Assembly (NCBI RefSeq): GCF_030505395.1
Contig: NZ_CP130044.1
Location: 853,001 to 917,000 of the forward strand
Length of the DNA stretch: 64,000 bases
Origin: Asticcacaulis sp. ZE23SCel15
GTDB lineage: Bacteria; Pseudomonadota; Alphaproteobacteria; Caulobacterales; Caulobacteraceae
Direction: 5' to 3'
The notes under the pieces are model-generated. The model saw only the letters and a program-made list of their open reading frames with translations, was not told where the DNA came from and made no database searches. Shown here one piece after another: positions 1 through 9,145 of this stretch (positions within the stretch are counted from its first letter, which is position 1; each line of letters starts with the position of its first letter). The position numbers and the translations under genes were made by a program.

Positions 1-27
1 CTCGGTTCTGATCCACAGACGGGCCAT
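1..27 (-). CDS. Start of an unidentified CDS, cut by the window edge
   Basis: An ATG at 27-25 on the minus strand overlaps the TAA stop of the upstream KASIII gene (TAATG arrangement) and opens a frame of nine codons (MARLWIRTE) before the window ends. The overlap is the same kind of translational coupling seen at the other junctions of this operon, so I infer that the operon continues. Nine residues do not allow a family assignment. Confidence 0.4.
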
Positions 28-1049
28 TACGACTGATCCTTATGCGGCAGGCGGATGATATCACAATAACGCGGCAAAGATGTGCGCCAGACCGCTGACG
101 CCCACGACCAGCCCACGCCAAACCCACTCAGCAGCAGATTAACCGGCTTTTCAGATGTCATCTGACGGAACGTCTCGCACATCGCCAGCGGAATTGAGGC
201 CGGGCCGGTATTGCCGTAGTCCCTGACCACCTCCACCACCTGATCGTCGCGCAGACCGATCTTTTTGGCCAGCGACTGGATCATCATGGCGTTGGCCTGA
301 TGCAGGATAACGTGGTCCATCTGATCGGCCGTCAAACCCACCGCCGCCAGTGCCCGCGCCACCGAAGGGGCTACCTGACGCAAAGAAAACGACAAGACCC
401 GCGCACCGTCCATATAAAGGCGCGGATCGCCGGACTTGGCCACACCGCCGGTTTCCGACATCAGATGGAACGCACCGCTGCCATCGGCCCCAAGGTCAAA
501 GCCAATCTTGCGATCGTCATCCGATGCTTCCAAAGCCGTTGCCGCCACGGCATCGCCAAACAGCAGCCGCAAGGCCCTGTCATCATCGGCGATCATGCTG
601 TTGATGACATCGCCGCCGATCAGCAGGGCCCGCTTGAGGCCCCCCGCCGCCATCATCGACGAGATGATACTTAAAGCATAGACGAAGCCGGAACAGCCCA
701 ACCTAAGATCGAGCGTCGCCGTCGTTATCGGCAAACCCAACCGCCCATGCACCACATAAGAGGTCGCGGGTAAGGGATAGTCCGGCGTCTGGGTTACCAA
801 AACCAACAGATCGATGCTGTCCTTGTCCCAGCCCAGACCGTCCATTAAGATTTGCGCGGCGGCCACCGCCATATCGCTGATGAGCAGACCATCTGAAACC
901 GGACGGGTCTCAATGCCCGTTGCCTTGATGATCTTACCCACCATCTCTTCGCCAAACAGCCCCGACAGATCACGGTTAGATTCCTGATGCGCCGGCATGG
1001 CCGTGACTATGCCTCTGAGGGCTGGGGCGCGGGTTACAAATGTGACCAT
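27..1049 (-). CDS. 3-oxoacyl-ACP synthase III family protein (second KASIII of the operon)
   Basis: Thiolase-fold condensing enzyme of 340 residues, the usual KASIII length. The catalytic triad is visible: Cys119 in LRLGCSGF, His250 in ILHQANAMM and Asn280 in DYGNTGPAS. KASIII enzymes condense an acyl-CoA starter with malonyl-ACP or transfer acyl groups. This one begins 10 bp after the hydrolase stop, with a GGGG-type ribosome site about 8 nt before the ATG, and is the last complete gene of a five-gene minus-strand operon. Because a second KASIII heads the same operon and an ACP gene lies divergent to it, I infer a dedicated acyl-building role and not housekeeping FabH. Substrate unknown. Confidence 0.85.
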   Translation of the reverse strand: MVTFVTRAPALRGIVTAMPAHQESNRDLSGLFGEEMVGKIIKATGIETRPVSDGLLISDMAVAAAQILMDGLGWDKDSIDLLVLVTQTPDYPLPATSYVVHGRLGLPITTATLDLRLGCSGFVYALSIISSMMAAGGLKRALLIGGDVINSMIADDDRALRLLFGDAVAATALEASDDDRKIGFDLGADGSGAFHLMSETGGVAKSGDPRLYMDGARVLSFSLRQVAPSVARALAAVGLTADQMDHVILHQANAMMIQSLAKKIGLRDDQVVEVVRDYGNTGPASIPLAMCETFRQMTSEKPVNLLLSGFGVGWSWASAVWRTSLPRYCDIIRLPHKDQS

Positions 1050-1059
1050 GACCGCACCC

Positions 1060-1896
1060 CTATACTGCCGTTTCCAGAAAGGCTTTTAAGCGCGCCACGA
1101 CCATCGCCCCCGCCTCGACATGGGGCAGGTGCCCCACGTCCGGCAGGACATGAATGGCGGCATCCACCGGCAGATAGGCCGCCTCACGCAACGGGGTCAG
1201 ACGGTCCTGATCGCCCCAGATAAACTGTATGGGGCAGCGCAACCGCGTCCAGTCACGCCATTCCGGCGATAACGCTACGCCAAAGGTCTTGGCAGTCTCC
1301 AGCAGCTTAGCAAAAGCCGCCTGACGTTCGGGATTACTGACCGCCTCAAAAAGCGCCTGCGCCAGGGCGGGCACCATCTGGGCGTGGCTATCGGCCACCA
1401 GAAAGCGTGCGAGGGTCTGCGCGGTCTTGAGCGATGGTGCCGCCAGATAGGCATCCATGGTTTCATAATGGAAAGGCCCGCCAAGGCCCGCAGGCGCGAT
1501 CAGGCTGAGGGACTGCACGCGCTCAGGGTGACGATGGGCCAACCCCAAGGCCAGCTTTGCCCCCATCGAATGACCGACCACATGGGCCGATGAAACCTTA
1601 AGCAGGGTCAGGGCTTCGTCCAGCCAGCCAGTCACAAAGGCGACATCGCCGTCGCCCACATCGGCACCCGAACGACCATGCCCCGGCAGATCGAGCGCAA
1701 TGATCCGGTAGCGCGCCATAAACGCGGGCAGACAGTAATGCCAGGCCAGACAATCTGCCCCCAATCCATGCAGAAAAACCAGCACAGGCCCATCCGCGCG
1801 CCCCATCTCCAGATAACTGAGCGGCGCACAGCTATGATCGGAATTCAGCGACAAGCTGAGGCGCCGGGACGGGGCTTTGGGCGCGGCCAATGTCAT
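1060..1896 (-). CDS. Alpha/beta-fold hydrolase
   Basis: A 278-residue single-domain alpha/beta hydrolase. The oxyanion motif FLHGLGAD is near residue 41, the nucleophile elbow is GHSMG with Ser110, the acid is probably Asp231 in WGDQDR, and the catalytic His is His256 in DVGHLPH, so the triad is complete. There is no signal peptide, so it should be cytoplasmic. Its ATG overlaps the SDR stop by 4 bp (ATGA). In a cluster with KASIII, SDR and ACP it could act as a thioesterase or acyl transferase releasing the product; that role is inferred from context. The family alone does not give the substrate. Confidence 0.85.
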   Translation of the reverse strand: MTLAAPKAPSRRLSLSLNSDHSCAPLSYLEMGRADGPVLVFLHGLGADCLAWHYCLPAFMARYRIIALDLPGHGRSGADVGDGDVAFVTGWLDEALTLLKVSSAHVVGHSMGAKLALGLAHRHPERVQSLSLIAPAGLGGPFHYETMDAYLAAPSLKTAQTLARFLVADSHAQMVPALAQALFEAVSNPERQAAFAKLLETAKTFGVALSPEWRDWTRLRCPIQFIWGDQDRLTPLREAAYLPVDAAIHVLPDVGHLPHVEAGAMVVARLKAFLETAV

Positions 1897-2684
1897 GCCA
1901 AAAGGCCCCCATCGACCGCCATGATCGACCCGGTGATCCAGCGCGAGGTATCGGCCAGCAGAAAGGCCACGGCGGCGGCGACATCTTCGGGATAGCCAAT
2001 CCCCAGCGGATGAGCGGCGGTCAGGCGCTGATAGCCATCTTCGGTCAGCTTACGATAGGCATGGGCGATAGGGGTATCGACCAGCGCCGGGGCGACACAA
2101 TTGACCCGCAACCCGTCACGGACCAGTTCAATCCCCAGACTGCGCGTCATGGCCGCCATACCGCCTTTTGACGCCGCATAGACCGAATTGCCGGACGCTC
2201 CGCGCAAGGCCGAGGTTGAGGCCACAAACACCAATGAGGCCTGCGGCGTATGGCACGCCTTAAGCCGCATGGCCTGCGCCAGCACCAGGGCCGCCGTCAG
2301 ATTGGCGTCAAACACCTCACGAATATAGTCGAGATTGACGGTTTGCAGCGGTCGCATCGACTGAATACCGGCACAGTGCGCCAGACCATTTAAGGGGCCA
2401 TAAAGCGCGCAGGTTTCCTTCATCCACGGCACAATCAGTTCATGCTGCGACAGGTCGAGCACCCGCCCGACATGGCCAACACCTGGCATCTCATCCAGTG
2501 TTTCCTGTAATCTGTCGGCATTACGGCCGGACGCGATAACCCTTGCCCCCAGTTTAGCCAGATAAATGGCCGTGCCCTTGCCGATACCACTGGAGGCACC
2601 CGTCACCAGCATAGTGCGCCCCTCAAGCGACATCGGATTGAACGGTTCACGCGCCAGATTTTGTGTCGGCATCAGATCGCTCAT
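1893..2684 (-). CDS. SDR family oxidoreductase
   Basis: Classical short-chain dehydrogenase/reductase of about 263 residues. The Rossmann motif TGASSGIGKG, the central NAG-like region (AHCAGIQS), the catalytic Ser in FVASTSA, YxxxK in VYAASKGGM, and a C-terminal DGGLLA typical of FabG-like enzymes are all present. I chose the ATG at 2684, which overlaps the Rieske stop by 4 bp; the longer frame upstream would need a TTG start inside the previous gene. Likely NAD(P)H-dependent 3-oxoacyl reduction of the KASIII product, inferred from the neighbours. It lies in the middle of the minus-strand operon, overlapping genes on both sides. Confidence 0.85.
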   Translation of the reverse strand: MSDLMPTQNLAREPFNPMSLEGRTMLVTGASSGIGKGTAIYLAKLGARVIASGRNADRLQETLDEMPGVGHVGRVLDLSQHELIVPWMKETCALYGPLNGLAHCAGIQSMRPLQTVNLDYIREVFDANLTAALVLAQAMRLKACHTPQASLVFVASTSALRGASGNSVYAASKGGMAAMTRSLGIELVRDGLRVNCVAPALVDTPIAHAYRKLTEDGYQRLTAAHPLGIGYPEDVAAAVAFLLADTSRWITGSIMAVDGGLLA

Positions 2685-3775
2685 AAGACCCCCTTCATTC
2701 GCTTGGCATAGACAGCATGAAAATGGGCGCAAGCATCTTCCATCTTACCCAACAAAGGTGCGCGCGGCGTGGCCATAGAGGTCAGCCCCTGATACACCTT
2801 GGCACAGATACCGTGATCCTCAGCCCGCACCTTATCGGAAAACTCTTTGAGTTGCGCCACGATCATGTCACGTGCCGCCCCGCCCTTATTGCGGCCCAGA
2901 AACAGCCCGGCATTAACCGCGGTGGCATCAACCGCGATCGGGTCAAACATCAGGGCGGAATAGAACCCGCCCCAGCTCATATTGATGACCAAATTGGGAA
3001 AGACCAGAAAACAGGCATATTCGGGAAAGCGCGGCGTGGTCTGCAATCCGATGGCCTTGGAGACGCCGGCCCACCATTTCACCGACTGTTCGCGAAAATC
3101 GCCCAGAAAATAACCGTGCTCACCCTCGGTCGTCAGGCGCAGGTCGGGCTTTAACATGGCCGCGAAACTTTCGGGATGCACCAGCGGGACATGATACCCT
3201 TCGGCGGCATTGTCCATGCCCAGCTTCCAGTTAAAGTCCCACGACGCCTGATGGGTATCAAACCGCTCCGGGCACGTATCGCTCAAATGCTCAAGAATGT
3301 CGTAAAACCCACCCAGAAACCCGCGCAGATCCGGCCCGTCTGCGGCCATACGCACAAACACAAACCGCCCGCAGGTCTCAAGCTGAAATGCCTCAAGCCG
3401 TAAGGCCTGCCGGTCATCGTCACTAAGATCAAAACTTTTGGCATTATGCGGCACGCCGACCGGCGTGCCGTCACCATCAAACGACCAGCCATGATAGGGG
3501 CAGGTCAGCGGCCGGTTACCCTTGGCCTCACACTGGATACGCGAAAACCGGTGGGTGCAGACATTGCGAAAGGCCCGAAGTGTGCCTTTGACATTCTGCA
3601 CGACAATATTGGTCTTACCGATCTGACGGGTAATGAAATCGTTCGGGCTTTGCAGATCATCGGTAAAACCCAGACACAGCCAGGACGGGGCAAACACCCG
3701 TTCCATCTCGGCCTCAAACACGTCCGGCCTGAGATAAACGTCAGAGTTAAAGCCGCTGTAGAGCCCATCAAACAT
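2681..3775 (-). CDS. Rieske-type aromatic-ring-hydroxylating-oxygenase family protein, alpha subunit
   Basis: About 364 residues. The Rieske [2Fe-2S] ligands are Cys73 and His75 (VCTHRF) and Cys92 and His95 (CPYHGW). The mononuclear-iron ligands are His195 and His200 in AEGYHVPLVH, with a probable third ligand Asp in RAEDHGICAK. This is the layout of SRPBCC-fold oxygenase alpha subunits such as choline monooxygenase. No reductase or beta subunit is next to it, so electrons probably come from a general ferredoxin. I chose the ATG at 3775, 2 bp after the KASIII stop, over a GTG 21 codons upstream inside that gene. It probably hydroxylates, demethylates or desaturates the acyl product; substrate unknown. 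Confidence 0.85.
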   Translation of the reverse strand: MFDGLYSGFNSDVYLRPDVFEAEMERVFAPSWLCLGFTDDLQSPNDFITRQIGKTNIVVQNVKGTLRAFRNVCTHRFSRIQCEAKGNRPLTCPYHGWSFDGDGTPVGVPHNAKSFDLSDDDRQALRLEAFQLETCGRFVFVRMAADGPDLRGFLGGFYDILEHLSDTCPERFDTHQASWDFNWKLGMDNAAEGYHVPLVHPESFAAMLKPDLRLTTEGEHGYFLGDFREQSVKWWAGVSKAIGLQTTPRFPEYACFLVFPNLVINMSWGGFYSALMFDPIAVDATAVNAGLFLGRNKGGAARDMIVAQLKEFSDKVRAEDHGICAKVYQGLTSMATPRAPLLGKMEDACAHFHAVYAKRMKGVL

Positions 3776-3777
3776 GT

Positions 3778-4842
3778 TCAGTATTCGTCGATCTGGGGTG
3801 CCGGGATCGCCGTCATATCTAGCTTGATCGCTCCCCACGACCAGCCCACCCCAAAACCCATCATCACCATGCGCTGCGGCTTTGTCAGTTCATTCGACAG
3901 GTGCGATGCCATAGCCAGCGGGATCGAGGCCGAGGACGTATTGCCGTATGACCCCAGCGCAATCGGCACCTTCCCTTCGGGCAGACCTATTTTTTTACGC
4001 AGGTGGTTGAGCATGAAGGCGTTGGCCTGATGCAGCACGACATAATCGACGTCATCCGCCGTAATGCCGGCCGTCTCAAACAGTTCTTTCGCCAGCGCCG
4101 GCACGGCCCGCAAGGTGAAGTTAAACACTTCCGCCCCATTCAGATGCAGGCGAGATTCCTTATAAAGCAACGCTTGGTCTTCGGGCGATTTGGGTTCATC
4201 GGTCGGCACTAATGAGCGCCGCATAGCCCCCGCCTTGACCATAATGTGCTCGGCGCCTGATCCGTCCGTGCCGAACACACCGTGCCAGATACCGCCAGCG
4301 TCATCGACCTCTAGCGCTGTCGCTGATCCGGCATCGCCAAACAAAGGCACGGTTGCCTTATCGTCTTTCAGCAGCTTTACGGTCGAAATATCCCCGGCCA
4401 GAACCAGCGCGCGCGCAGGCCTGCCCTCAACCGTCAGCGTCTTCAGCAAACTGGCTGCCGTCCACAAACCGTAGGGATAACCCGAACAGCCCAGATTGAT
4501 ATCAAAGGCCAGACAGTTGCCGATGCCCATCCGCGTTTGCAGGGTGCACGCTGTCGCCGGAATAACGAAATCAGGACTTTGGGTGACCATGATCAGCACA
4601 TCAATGCTGTCCTTCGCCCACCCCAGTTGCGCAATAAGGTTTTCCGCCGCCCGTTCGCACAGATCAGACGTGGTGACACCCGCCGGTGCCACCCGGCGCT
4701 CGATCACCCCGATCGAGCCGGTCAGCCGGTCACGGTCTTTCGCTTCGGGAAATAGATTTTCGTCCTCAAGGCGGCGTATATCCTTCGGCACGCACACCCG
4801 CACGCCCTTAATACCAATGCCGCTTAAACGGGCTGAAGTCAT
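3778..4842 (-). CDS. 3-oxoacyl-ACP synthase III family protein (first gene of operon)
   Basis: KASIII-type enzyme of 354 residues with Cys119 (INLGCSGY), His271 (VLHQANAF) and Asn301 (SYGNTSSAS). The ATG at 4842 has a good ribosome site (GGAGGG, 5 nt spacer); an in-frame ATG 17 codons upstream lacks one. It is clearly related to the second KASIII but divergent, so the pair may do different steps, such as starter loading and elongation. It heads the minus-strand operon. The 146-bp gap to the divergent ACP gene must hold both promoters; I could not fix their -35/-10 boxes with confidence. Confidence 0.85.
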   Translation of the reverse strand: MTSARLSGIGIKGVRVCVPKDIRRLEDENLFPEAKDRDRLTGSIGVIERRVAPAGVTTSDLCERAAENLIAQLGWAKDSIDVLIMVTQSPDFVIPATACTLQTRMGIGNCLAFDINLGCSGYPYGLWTAASLLKTLTVEGRPARALVLAGDISTVKLLKDDKATVPLFGDAGSATALEVDDAGGIWHGVFGTDGSGAEHIMVKAGAMRRSLVPTDEPKSPEDQALLYKESRLHLNGAEVFNFTLRAVPALAKELFETAGITADDVDYVVLHQANAFMLNHLRKKIGLPEGKVPIALGSYGNTSSASIPLAMASHLSNELTKPQRMVMMGFGVGWSWGAIKLDMTAIPAPQIDEY

Positions 4843-4988
4843 GCCGACCCTCCGTAGTGTTTGGGACGATGTCGCGTTAACCTTAGTTAGCAAGTTTTAA
4901 GCAAATATTGACGAAAACCATATTCCCTGTGACCAGACCACGACTTTCAGTCCCACGATTTGCACAACGCACTACCGGAGTACCGTAC

Positions 4989-5210
4989 ATGGACAAGCAA
5001 GCTTTTTTCGCCGCTGTAGCGGAGATTCTGGAAACCGAAGCCACCGGCCTGACAGGCGCGGAATCTCTTGATGCCCTCGGTAACTGGGACAGCCTGGCCG
5101 TTATCTCGTTCGTGGCCATGGTCGATTCAGACCTCGACCGGATCGTCGATAATGAAAAACTTAAAGCCGCCAAAACTCTCAACGATCTGGCAGACCTCGC
5201 AGGGCTTTAA
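4989..5210 (+). CDS. Acyl carrier protein
   Basis: A 73-residue acidic helical protein with the phosphopantetheine attachment serine in NWDSLAVIS (about residue 36), as in dedicated ACPs. The ATG at 4989 has CGGAG about 8 nt upstream; an upstream ATG at 4908 would add 27 basic residues unlike an ACP and is rejected. It is divergent from two KASIII genes and lies one base before the PhyH-like gene. It presumably carries the acyl chain built by the KASIII/SDR enzymes. It differs from housekeeping AcpP, which usually has the motif DSLD. Confidence 0.88.
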   Translation: MDKQAFFAAVAEILETEATGLTGAESLDALGNWDSLAVISFVAMVDSDLDRIVDNEKLKAAKTLNDLADLAGL

Positions 5211-5211
5211 A

Positions 5212-6135
5212 ATGACCCCGACCTTTTCAGAACGGCTAAGGACTCGCGTGCCGTCCCTGAAACGGTTTTCTGAGCGCGCCCGCACAGATCCGCGCCATAT
5301 AGCCTATGATCTATTGCCGACGCTCGGCTTGCCTGAACGCGGGGGCGTGTCGGCCTTGATCGCAGCTTTAAAGCCCAAAACCCCCGATTTTGCCCCGTCC
5401 GGTCAGGCGCGCAGCCTATGCCAAGCCCTGCAAAACGACGGTCTGACCCCGGTGCAACCGGCCATACCGGCCGATGTACTCAACGACGTAGTGGACTACT
5501 TCAAGGCCACACCCTGCCATGATCCGTTCCGCCCGCAGGTAGGTAAGTTCGCGTGGGATCAACCGCCTGCGGATGAGATCAATATGGGCTACTACACCGC
5601 AGAGGAAACCCTGCGCGCCCCCCATTTGCTTGATCTGATGAACCGGCCAGACGTGTTGCAGGCGATGGAATTGCGGTTAGGCTGCAAACCTGTCGTCGAT
5701 AATATCGGGGCCTTCTGGTCATACCCGCAGCGCCATACCGCCAAGGGGGTGCAGCGCTTTCACCGCGATTACGACTGCGTGCAGAACATCAAGCTGTTCT
5801 ACTACCTGACCGACGTTGACGATGAGGCGGGCCCCCATATGTTTGTACGCGGATCGCACCATGACCGCACCTTGGAAACCGGTAAGGCCCAGACCGATGA
5901 GGCTATTACCGAGGCCTTTGGGGCGGATCGCATCACCGCCATTACCGGCCCCGCCGGGTCGTGGTTTCTTGAGGACGTGTACGGTTTTCACAAGGGCCAG
6001 TTGCCAGTCAATAAGCCGCGTTTGCTGCTGGCCATCCAGTATAATCTCTACGCCTCACCGCACTGCCCGAAAGCGCCCCTTATGGATAATCCCGGCGGCT
6101 ATGATCCCTATATCAACCGGATTTTCCTGCGATGA
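5212..6135 (+). CDS. Phytanoyl-CoA dioxygenase (PhyH) family protein
   Basis: 307 residues with the double-stranded beta-helix motifs of Fe(II)/2-oxoglutarate oxygenases: HxD at His184/Asp186 (RFHRDYD), distal His260 (YGFHKGQ) and the 2OG-binding Arg270. The flanking GPHMFVRGSHH stretch is typical of PhyH proteins acting on small molecules or carrier-bound acids. It starts one base after the ACP stop and overlaps the next gene by ATGA, so ACP, PhyH and the CMP-sugar synthetase are translated together. I infer hydroxylation either of an ACP-bound acyl group or of the sugar. Substrate not determinable from sequence. Confidence 0.82.
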   Translation: MTPTFSERLRTRVPSLKRFSERARTDPRHIAYDLLPTLGLPERGGVSALIAALKPKTPDFAPSGQARSLCQALQNDGLTPVQPAIPADVLNDVVDYFKATPCHDPFRPQVGKFAWDQPPADEINMGYYTAEETLRAPHLLDLMNRPDVLQAMELRLGCKPVVDNIGAFWSYPQRHTAKGVQRFHRDYDCVQNIKLFYYLTDVDDEAGPHMFVRGSHHDRTLETGKAQTDEAITEAFGADRITAITGPAGSWFLEDVYGFHKGQLPVNKPRLLLAIQYNLYASPHCPKAPLMDNPGGYDPYINRIFLR

Positions 6136-6851
6136 GCGCTCCAAATCTAAAGTCTGTCGCCATCATCCCCGCGCGCGGCGGCTCAAAACGCATCCCGCGC
6201 AAGAATATCAAGCCGTTTCACGGCCAGCCCATGATCAGCTATTCGATCCGTGCGGCCATCGACAGCGGCCTGTTTGCGCGAGTGATCGTCTCGACCGATG
6301 ATGCCGAAATCGCTGAGGTCGCCAAAACTTTTGGTGCGGAAATTCCGTTCATGCGCCCGCCAGAACTGGCCGATGACCATACCGGCACGGGGGCCGTCGT
6401 GGTCCATGCGATCAATTGGTTTAAGACGAAAGGTATCGAGTTTGATCTGGCCTGCTGCATCTACGCGACCGCGCCGTTCATTCAGGTTGAACGCCTAATT
6501 GAGGGTCATAACGCCCTGATCGCACATAATAAATCCTTTGCGTTTTCCGTGACATCGTTTGCCTTCCCCATTCAGCGCGCGTTGAAGCGCACGGCGGATG
6601 GCAGCGTCGATATGTTCTGGCCGGAGAACCTTAACCAGCGTTCTCAGGATTTAGAGCCCGCCTATCATGACGCCGCCCAGTTCTATTGGGGTAAGACCGA
6701 GGCCTGGCTTAATGGCCATATCGCCTTTTCACCGGTTTCTGTACCGGTCATCCTGCCCCGCCATCTGGTCCACGATATCGACACCCCGGAAGACTGGGAC
6801 GCCGCCGAAGTCGCGTTTGAGGTGCTGAAAAAACGCGGTGAAATCCGTTAA
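6132..6851 (+). CDS. pseF: Cytidylyltransferase, PseF-like (CMP-pseudaminic acid synthetase)
   Basis: 239 residues. It begins with the nucleotide-binding motif IIPARGGSKRIPRKNIK of CMP-nonulosonate synthetases; KNIKPFHGQPMI and VSTDDAEIAEVA follow the PseF/NeuA pattern, and AAQFYWGK is typical of PseF. It activates a nonulosonic acid with CTP for transfer to flagellin or LPS. The assignment to pseudaminic (not legionaminic or sialic) acid rests on the nearby inverting pseB, pseC and pseI. It overlaps the PhyH gene by 4 bp. Its stop codon lies in the 5' arm of the 6845-6885 stem-loop shared with the convergent pseI. Confidence 0.85.
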   Translation: MSAPNLKSVAIIPARGGSKRIPRKNIKPFHGQPMISYSIRAAIDSGLFARVIVSTDDAEIAEVAKTFGAEIPFMRPPELADDHTGTGAVVVHAINWFKTKGIEFDLACCIYATAPFIQVERLIEGHNALIAHNKSFAFSVTSFAFPIQRALKRTADGSVDMFWPENLNQRSQDLEPAYHDAAQFYWGKTEAWLNGHIAFSPVSVPVILPRHLVHDIDTPEDWDAAEVAFEVLKKRGEIR

Positions 6852-6885
6852 AAGTACACTGAGCGCAGCGAGGGACTTTTAACGG
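6845..6885. terminator. Stem-loop between convergent pseF and pseI; copy 1 of the repeated 3' hairpin
   Basis: A perfect 11-bp stem (6845-6855 with 6875-6885) closes a 19-nt loop ACACTGAGCGCAGCGAGGG. The stop codons of both convergent genes lie in the arms, so either transcript would end with this hairpin. The loop and inner stem recur near 15413, 32599 and 57803. No long T tract follows on either strand, so RNA stabilisation or processing is as likely as intrinsic termination. Confidence 0.6.
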
Positions 6886-7937
6886 ACATTAGCTATCATA
6901 TCGTCCGTCAGCGGCTCACCCCGCTTAAGATCACGGGCGGCGGGTTTACCCAGCACATCCCATAACCTGACCGGCGGCAACCCCAGACCCGGACGGATCG
7001 AGCGGACATTGTCCTTGGTCAGCAACTCACCGCACTTGACATCGGCCACCACATAGAGCGAGCGCCGGAAGGTCTTTGAGCCGCGCTCCGACCCCAGGGT
7101 GTCGTAATGCACCCTCCCCAAGGCCCGGTGCGCATCTTTGCAGTCACGCACCAGCGCCGTAAATTCGGCAGGCTCCAGCGAAAAACTCGAATCCGGCCCG
7201 CCGTCGGCCCGCGCCAAGGTGAAATGTTTTTCAATGACGCAGCCGCCCAATGCGACCGCCGCGATGGATGCCGCCGTGCCAAAGGTATGGTCCGACAGAC
7301 CCGACGGGCACTGAAACTTTGCCCCCAGATCGGGCACGACGCGGACATTGGCGTCATTGATATTGGCCGGATATTCGCTGACGCAATGCAGCAGCACAAA
7401 CTGACCATTGCCGTATTTGCGGACGGTTTCGACGGCGGCTTCGATCTCAGCCAGATTGGCCATACCGGTCGACAGGATCAGCGGCTTCATCTTAGACGCT
7501 GCATAGGCAATCAGCGGCAAATCGATCATCTCAAACGAGGCGATCTTATAGGCCGGCGCCCCAAGCCCCTCCAACAGATCAACCGCCGTTTCATCAAACG
7601 GCGACGAAAACATGGTCACGCCGCGCGATTTGGCCCGCTCGAACAGGGCCTCATGCCAGTCCCAGGGGGTGTGCGCTTCGTTATAGAGATCCCACAGGCC
7701 GTAGCCTTCCCACGGCCCGCCGCCGATAAAAAATTCCGACCGATCGGACTTCATGGTGATCGTGTCGGCGGTATAGGTCTGAAGCTTGATGGCATCGCAA
7801 CCGGTCTCCGCCGCCGCATCGACCAGCGCAAGCGCCCGCTCCAGCGAGCCGTTGTGATTGCCGGACAGTTCGCAGATTATGTAGGGCGAATGGGCCGATC
7901 CAATTTTTCGGCCCGCGATCTCGATTTCGTAGGTCAT
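6879..7937 (-). CDS. pseI: Pseudaminic acid synthase (NeuB/PseI family)
   Basis: 352 residues: an N-terminal NeuB TIM barrel (ICELSGNHNGS near residue 20, DAIKLQTYTAD, SSPFDETAVDLLE) followed by a C-terminal SAF domain (about 285-350, RSLYVVADVKCGELLT). The family condenses a 6-deoxy-AltdiNAc-type hexose with phosphoenolpyruvate to make the nonulosonic acid. The ATG at 7937 overlaps the pseC stop by 4 bp; an ATG three codons earlier is possible. Last gene of the pseB-pseC-pseI minus-strand operon. Confidence 0.9.
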   Translation of the reverse strand: MTYEIEIAGRKIGSAHSPYIICELSGNHNGSLERALALVDAAAETGCDAIKLQTYTADTITMKSDRSEFFIGGGPWEGYGLWDLYNEAHTPWDWHEALFERAKSRGVTMFSSPFDETAVDLLEGLGAPAYKIASFEMIDLPLIAYAASKMKPLILSTGMANLAEIEAAVETVRKYGNGQFVLLHCVSEYPANINDANVRVVPDLGAKFQCPSGLSDHTFGTAASIAAVALGGCVIEKHFTLARADGGPDSSFSLEPAEFTALVRDCKDAHRALGRVHYDTLGSERGSKTFRRSLYVVADVKCGELLTKDNVRSIRPGLGLPPVRLWDVLGKPAARDLKRGEPLTDDMIANVR

Positions 7938-9139
7938 ACGCCGCACACCTCTTTCAGGATGGCCATCACCGCCGCCGGATCACTGTCGGTCATATCAGGA
8001 TAGAGCGGCAGGGACAGGGTTTGGCTGTAATAGGTATCCGCTCCGGGCAGGTTGCGTTGCGCAAGGGCGTGCTGCTGCCAATAGGGTTGGCGGTGCACAG
8101 GAATATAATGCACCTGCGTGCCGACACCGCCCGCTTTTAATTCAAACATAATTTCAGTGCGGGTTTTACCAAGGCTTTGATAATCAATCTGCACCGCCAT
8201 AAGGTGAAAAACCGGATCAGAGTCCGGCATGGGCGGTGCCCAGCTTACCGGCATGCGCGCCGAAGCGAGTGCCGCCTGATAGAGTTCAACCAACCGGCGG
8301 CGACGAGCGGCAAAGTGCGGCATCTTACTGAGTTGCGATACCCCAAGCGCGCAGTTCAGGTCGGGCAAACGATAATTGTATCCTAACGCCTGCATCTCAT
8401 AGACCCACGGCCCAGAATCCCGATCGTCACCAAAGCCAAGGCCGGTAAACCGCGCCGGATCGCGCTCAAGGCCGTGACTACGCAAGGCCCGCAGTTTGCG
8501 CGCCAGTTCGGGGTCATTAGTCATGATCGCCCCGCCTTCGCCGGTGGTCAGGGTCTTGACCGGATGGAAGGAAAACACCGCCATATCGGAATATCGGCAC
8601 GCGCCAATCATAACGCCCTTATCGACAGTGCCGAGCGCATGGCAGGCATCTTCGACCACAAAGGCCCCAAGTTCCGCGCATCGGCCTGCGATCTGATCCA
8701 GCGGCACCGGACGTCCGGCATAGTGCACCGGCACAATGCCGGCAAATCGCAATTCGCTATAGTCGCGCCGCACGATATTTAGCGCATCCTCGAACGTCTC
8801 ATCGGTCATCAGACCAGTTACCGGATCAACATCGGCGAACACCACCTGCGACCCGCAAAAGGCCGCACAATTGGCCGAGGCCACAAAGGTGATCGCAGGC
8901 ACAATGATGACATCCGACGGCCCTATCCCCAAAGCCAACATGGCCAGATGCAGTGCTGCCGTGCCGTTTGCGACGACAACCGCCTCTTCCGCCCCGACAT
9001 AGGCGGCTAGCTCGCGCTCGAATCGTTCCACCCATGGGCCGGTGGTCAGGAAATCGGATTTCAGGGCCTCAACAACATGATCAATGTCGGTCTGGTCAAT
9101 CGACTGACGGCCATACGCTAAAAAGGGTTGGCTCAGCAT
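7934..9139 (-). CDS. pseC: UDP-4-amino-4,6-dideoxy-AltNAc transaminase, PseC-like
   Basis: 401-residue PLP enzyme of the DegT/DnrJ/EryC1/StrS family. The Schiff-base lysine is Lys195 in FSFHPVKTLTTGEGG. The N-terminal FLAYGRQSIDQTDID and TTGPWVERFE match PseC proteins, which transaminate the 4-keto sugar made by PseB. It starts 6 bp after the pseB stop and overlaps pseI by 4 bp. The specific PseC call depends on the adjacent pseB and pseI; the family alone would only give sugar aminotransferase. Confidence 0.9.
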   Translation of the reverse strand: MLSQPFLAYGRQSIDQTDIDHVVEALKSDFLTTGPWVERFERELAAYVGAEEAVVVANGTAALHLAMLALGIGPSDVIIVPAITFVASANCAAFCGSQVVFADVDPVTGLMTDETFEDALNIVRRDYSELRFAGIVPVHYAGRPVPLDQIAGRCAELGAFVVEDACHALGTVDKGVMIGACRYSDMAVFSFHPVKTLTTGEGGAIMTNDPELARKLRALRSHGLERDPARFTGLGFGDDRDSGPWVYEMQALGYNYRLPDLNCALGVSQLSKMPHFAARRRRLVELYQAALASARMPVSWAPPMPDSDPVFHLMAVQIDYQSLGKTRTEIMFELKAGGVGTQVHYIPVHRQPYWQQHALAQRNLPGADTYYSQTLSLPLYPDMTDSDPAAVMAILKEVCGV

Positions 9140-9145
9140 CGCGTC

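Noticed and set aside
4908-4988. N-terminal extension of the acyl carrier protein from an ATG at 4908
   Set aside because: The added 27 residues are basic and unlike an ACP; the ATG at 4989 has a ribosome site and gives the normal length.
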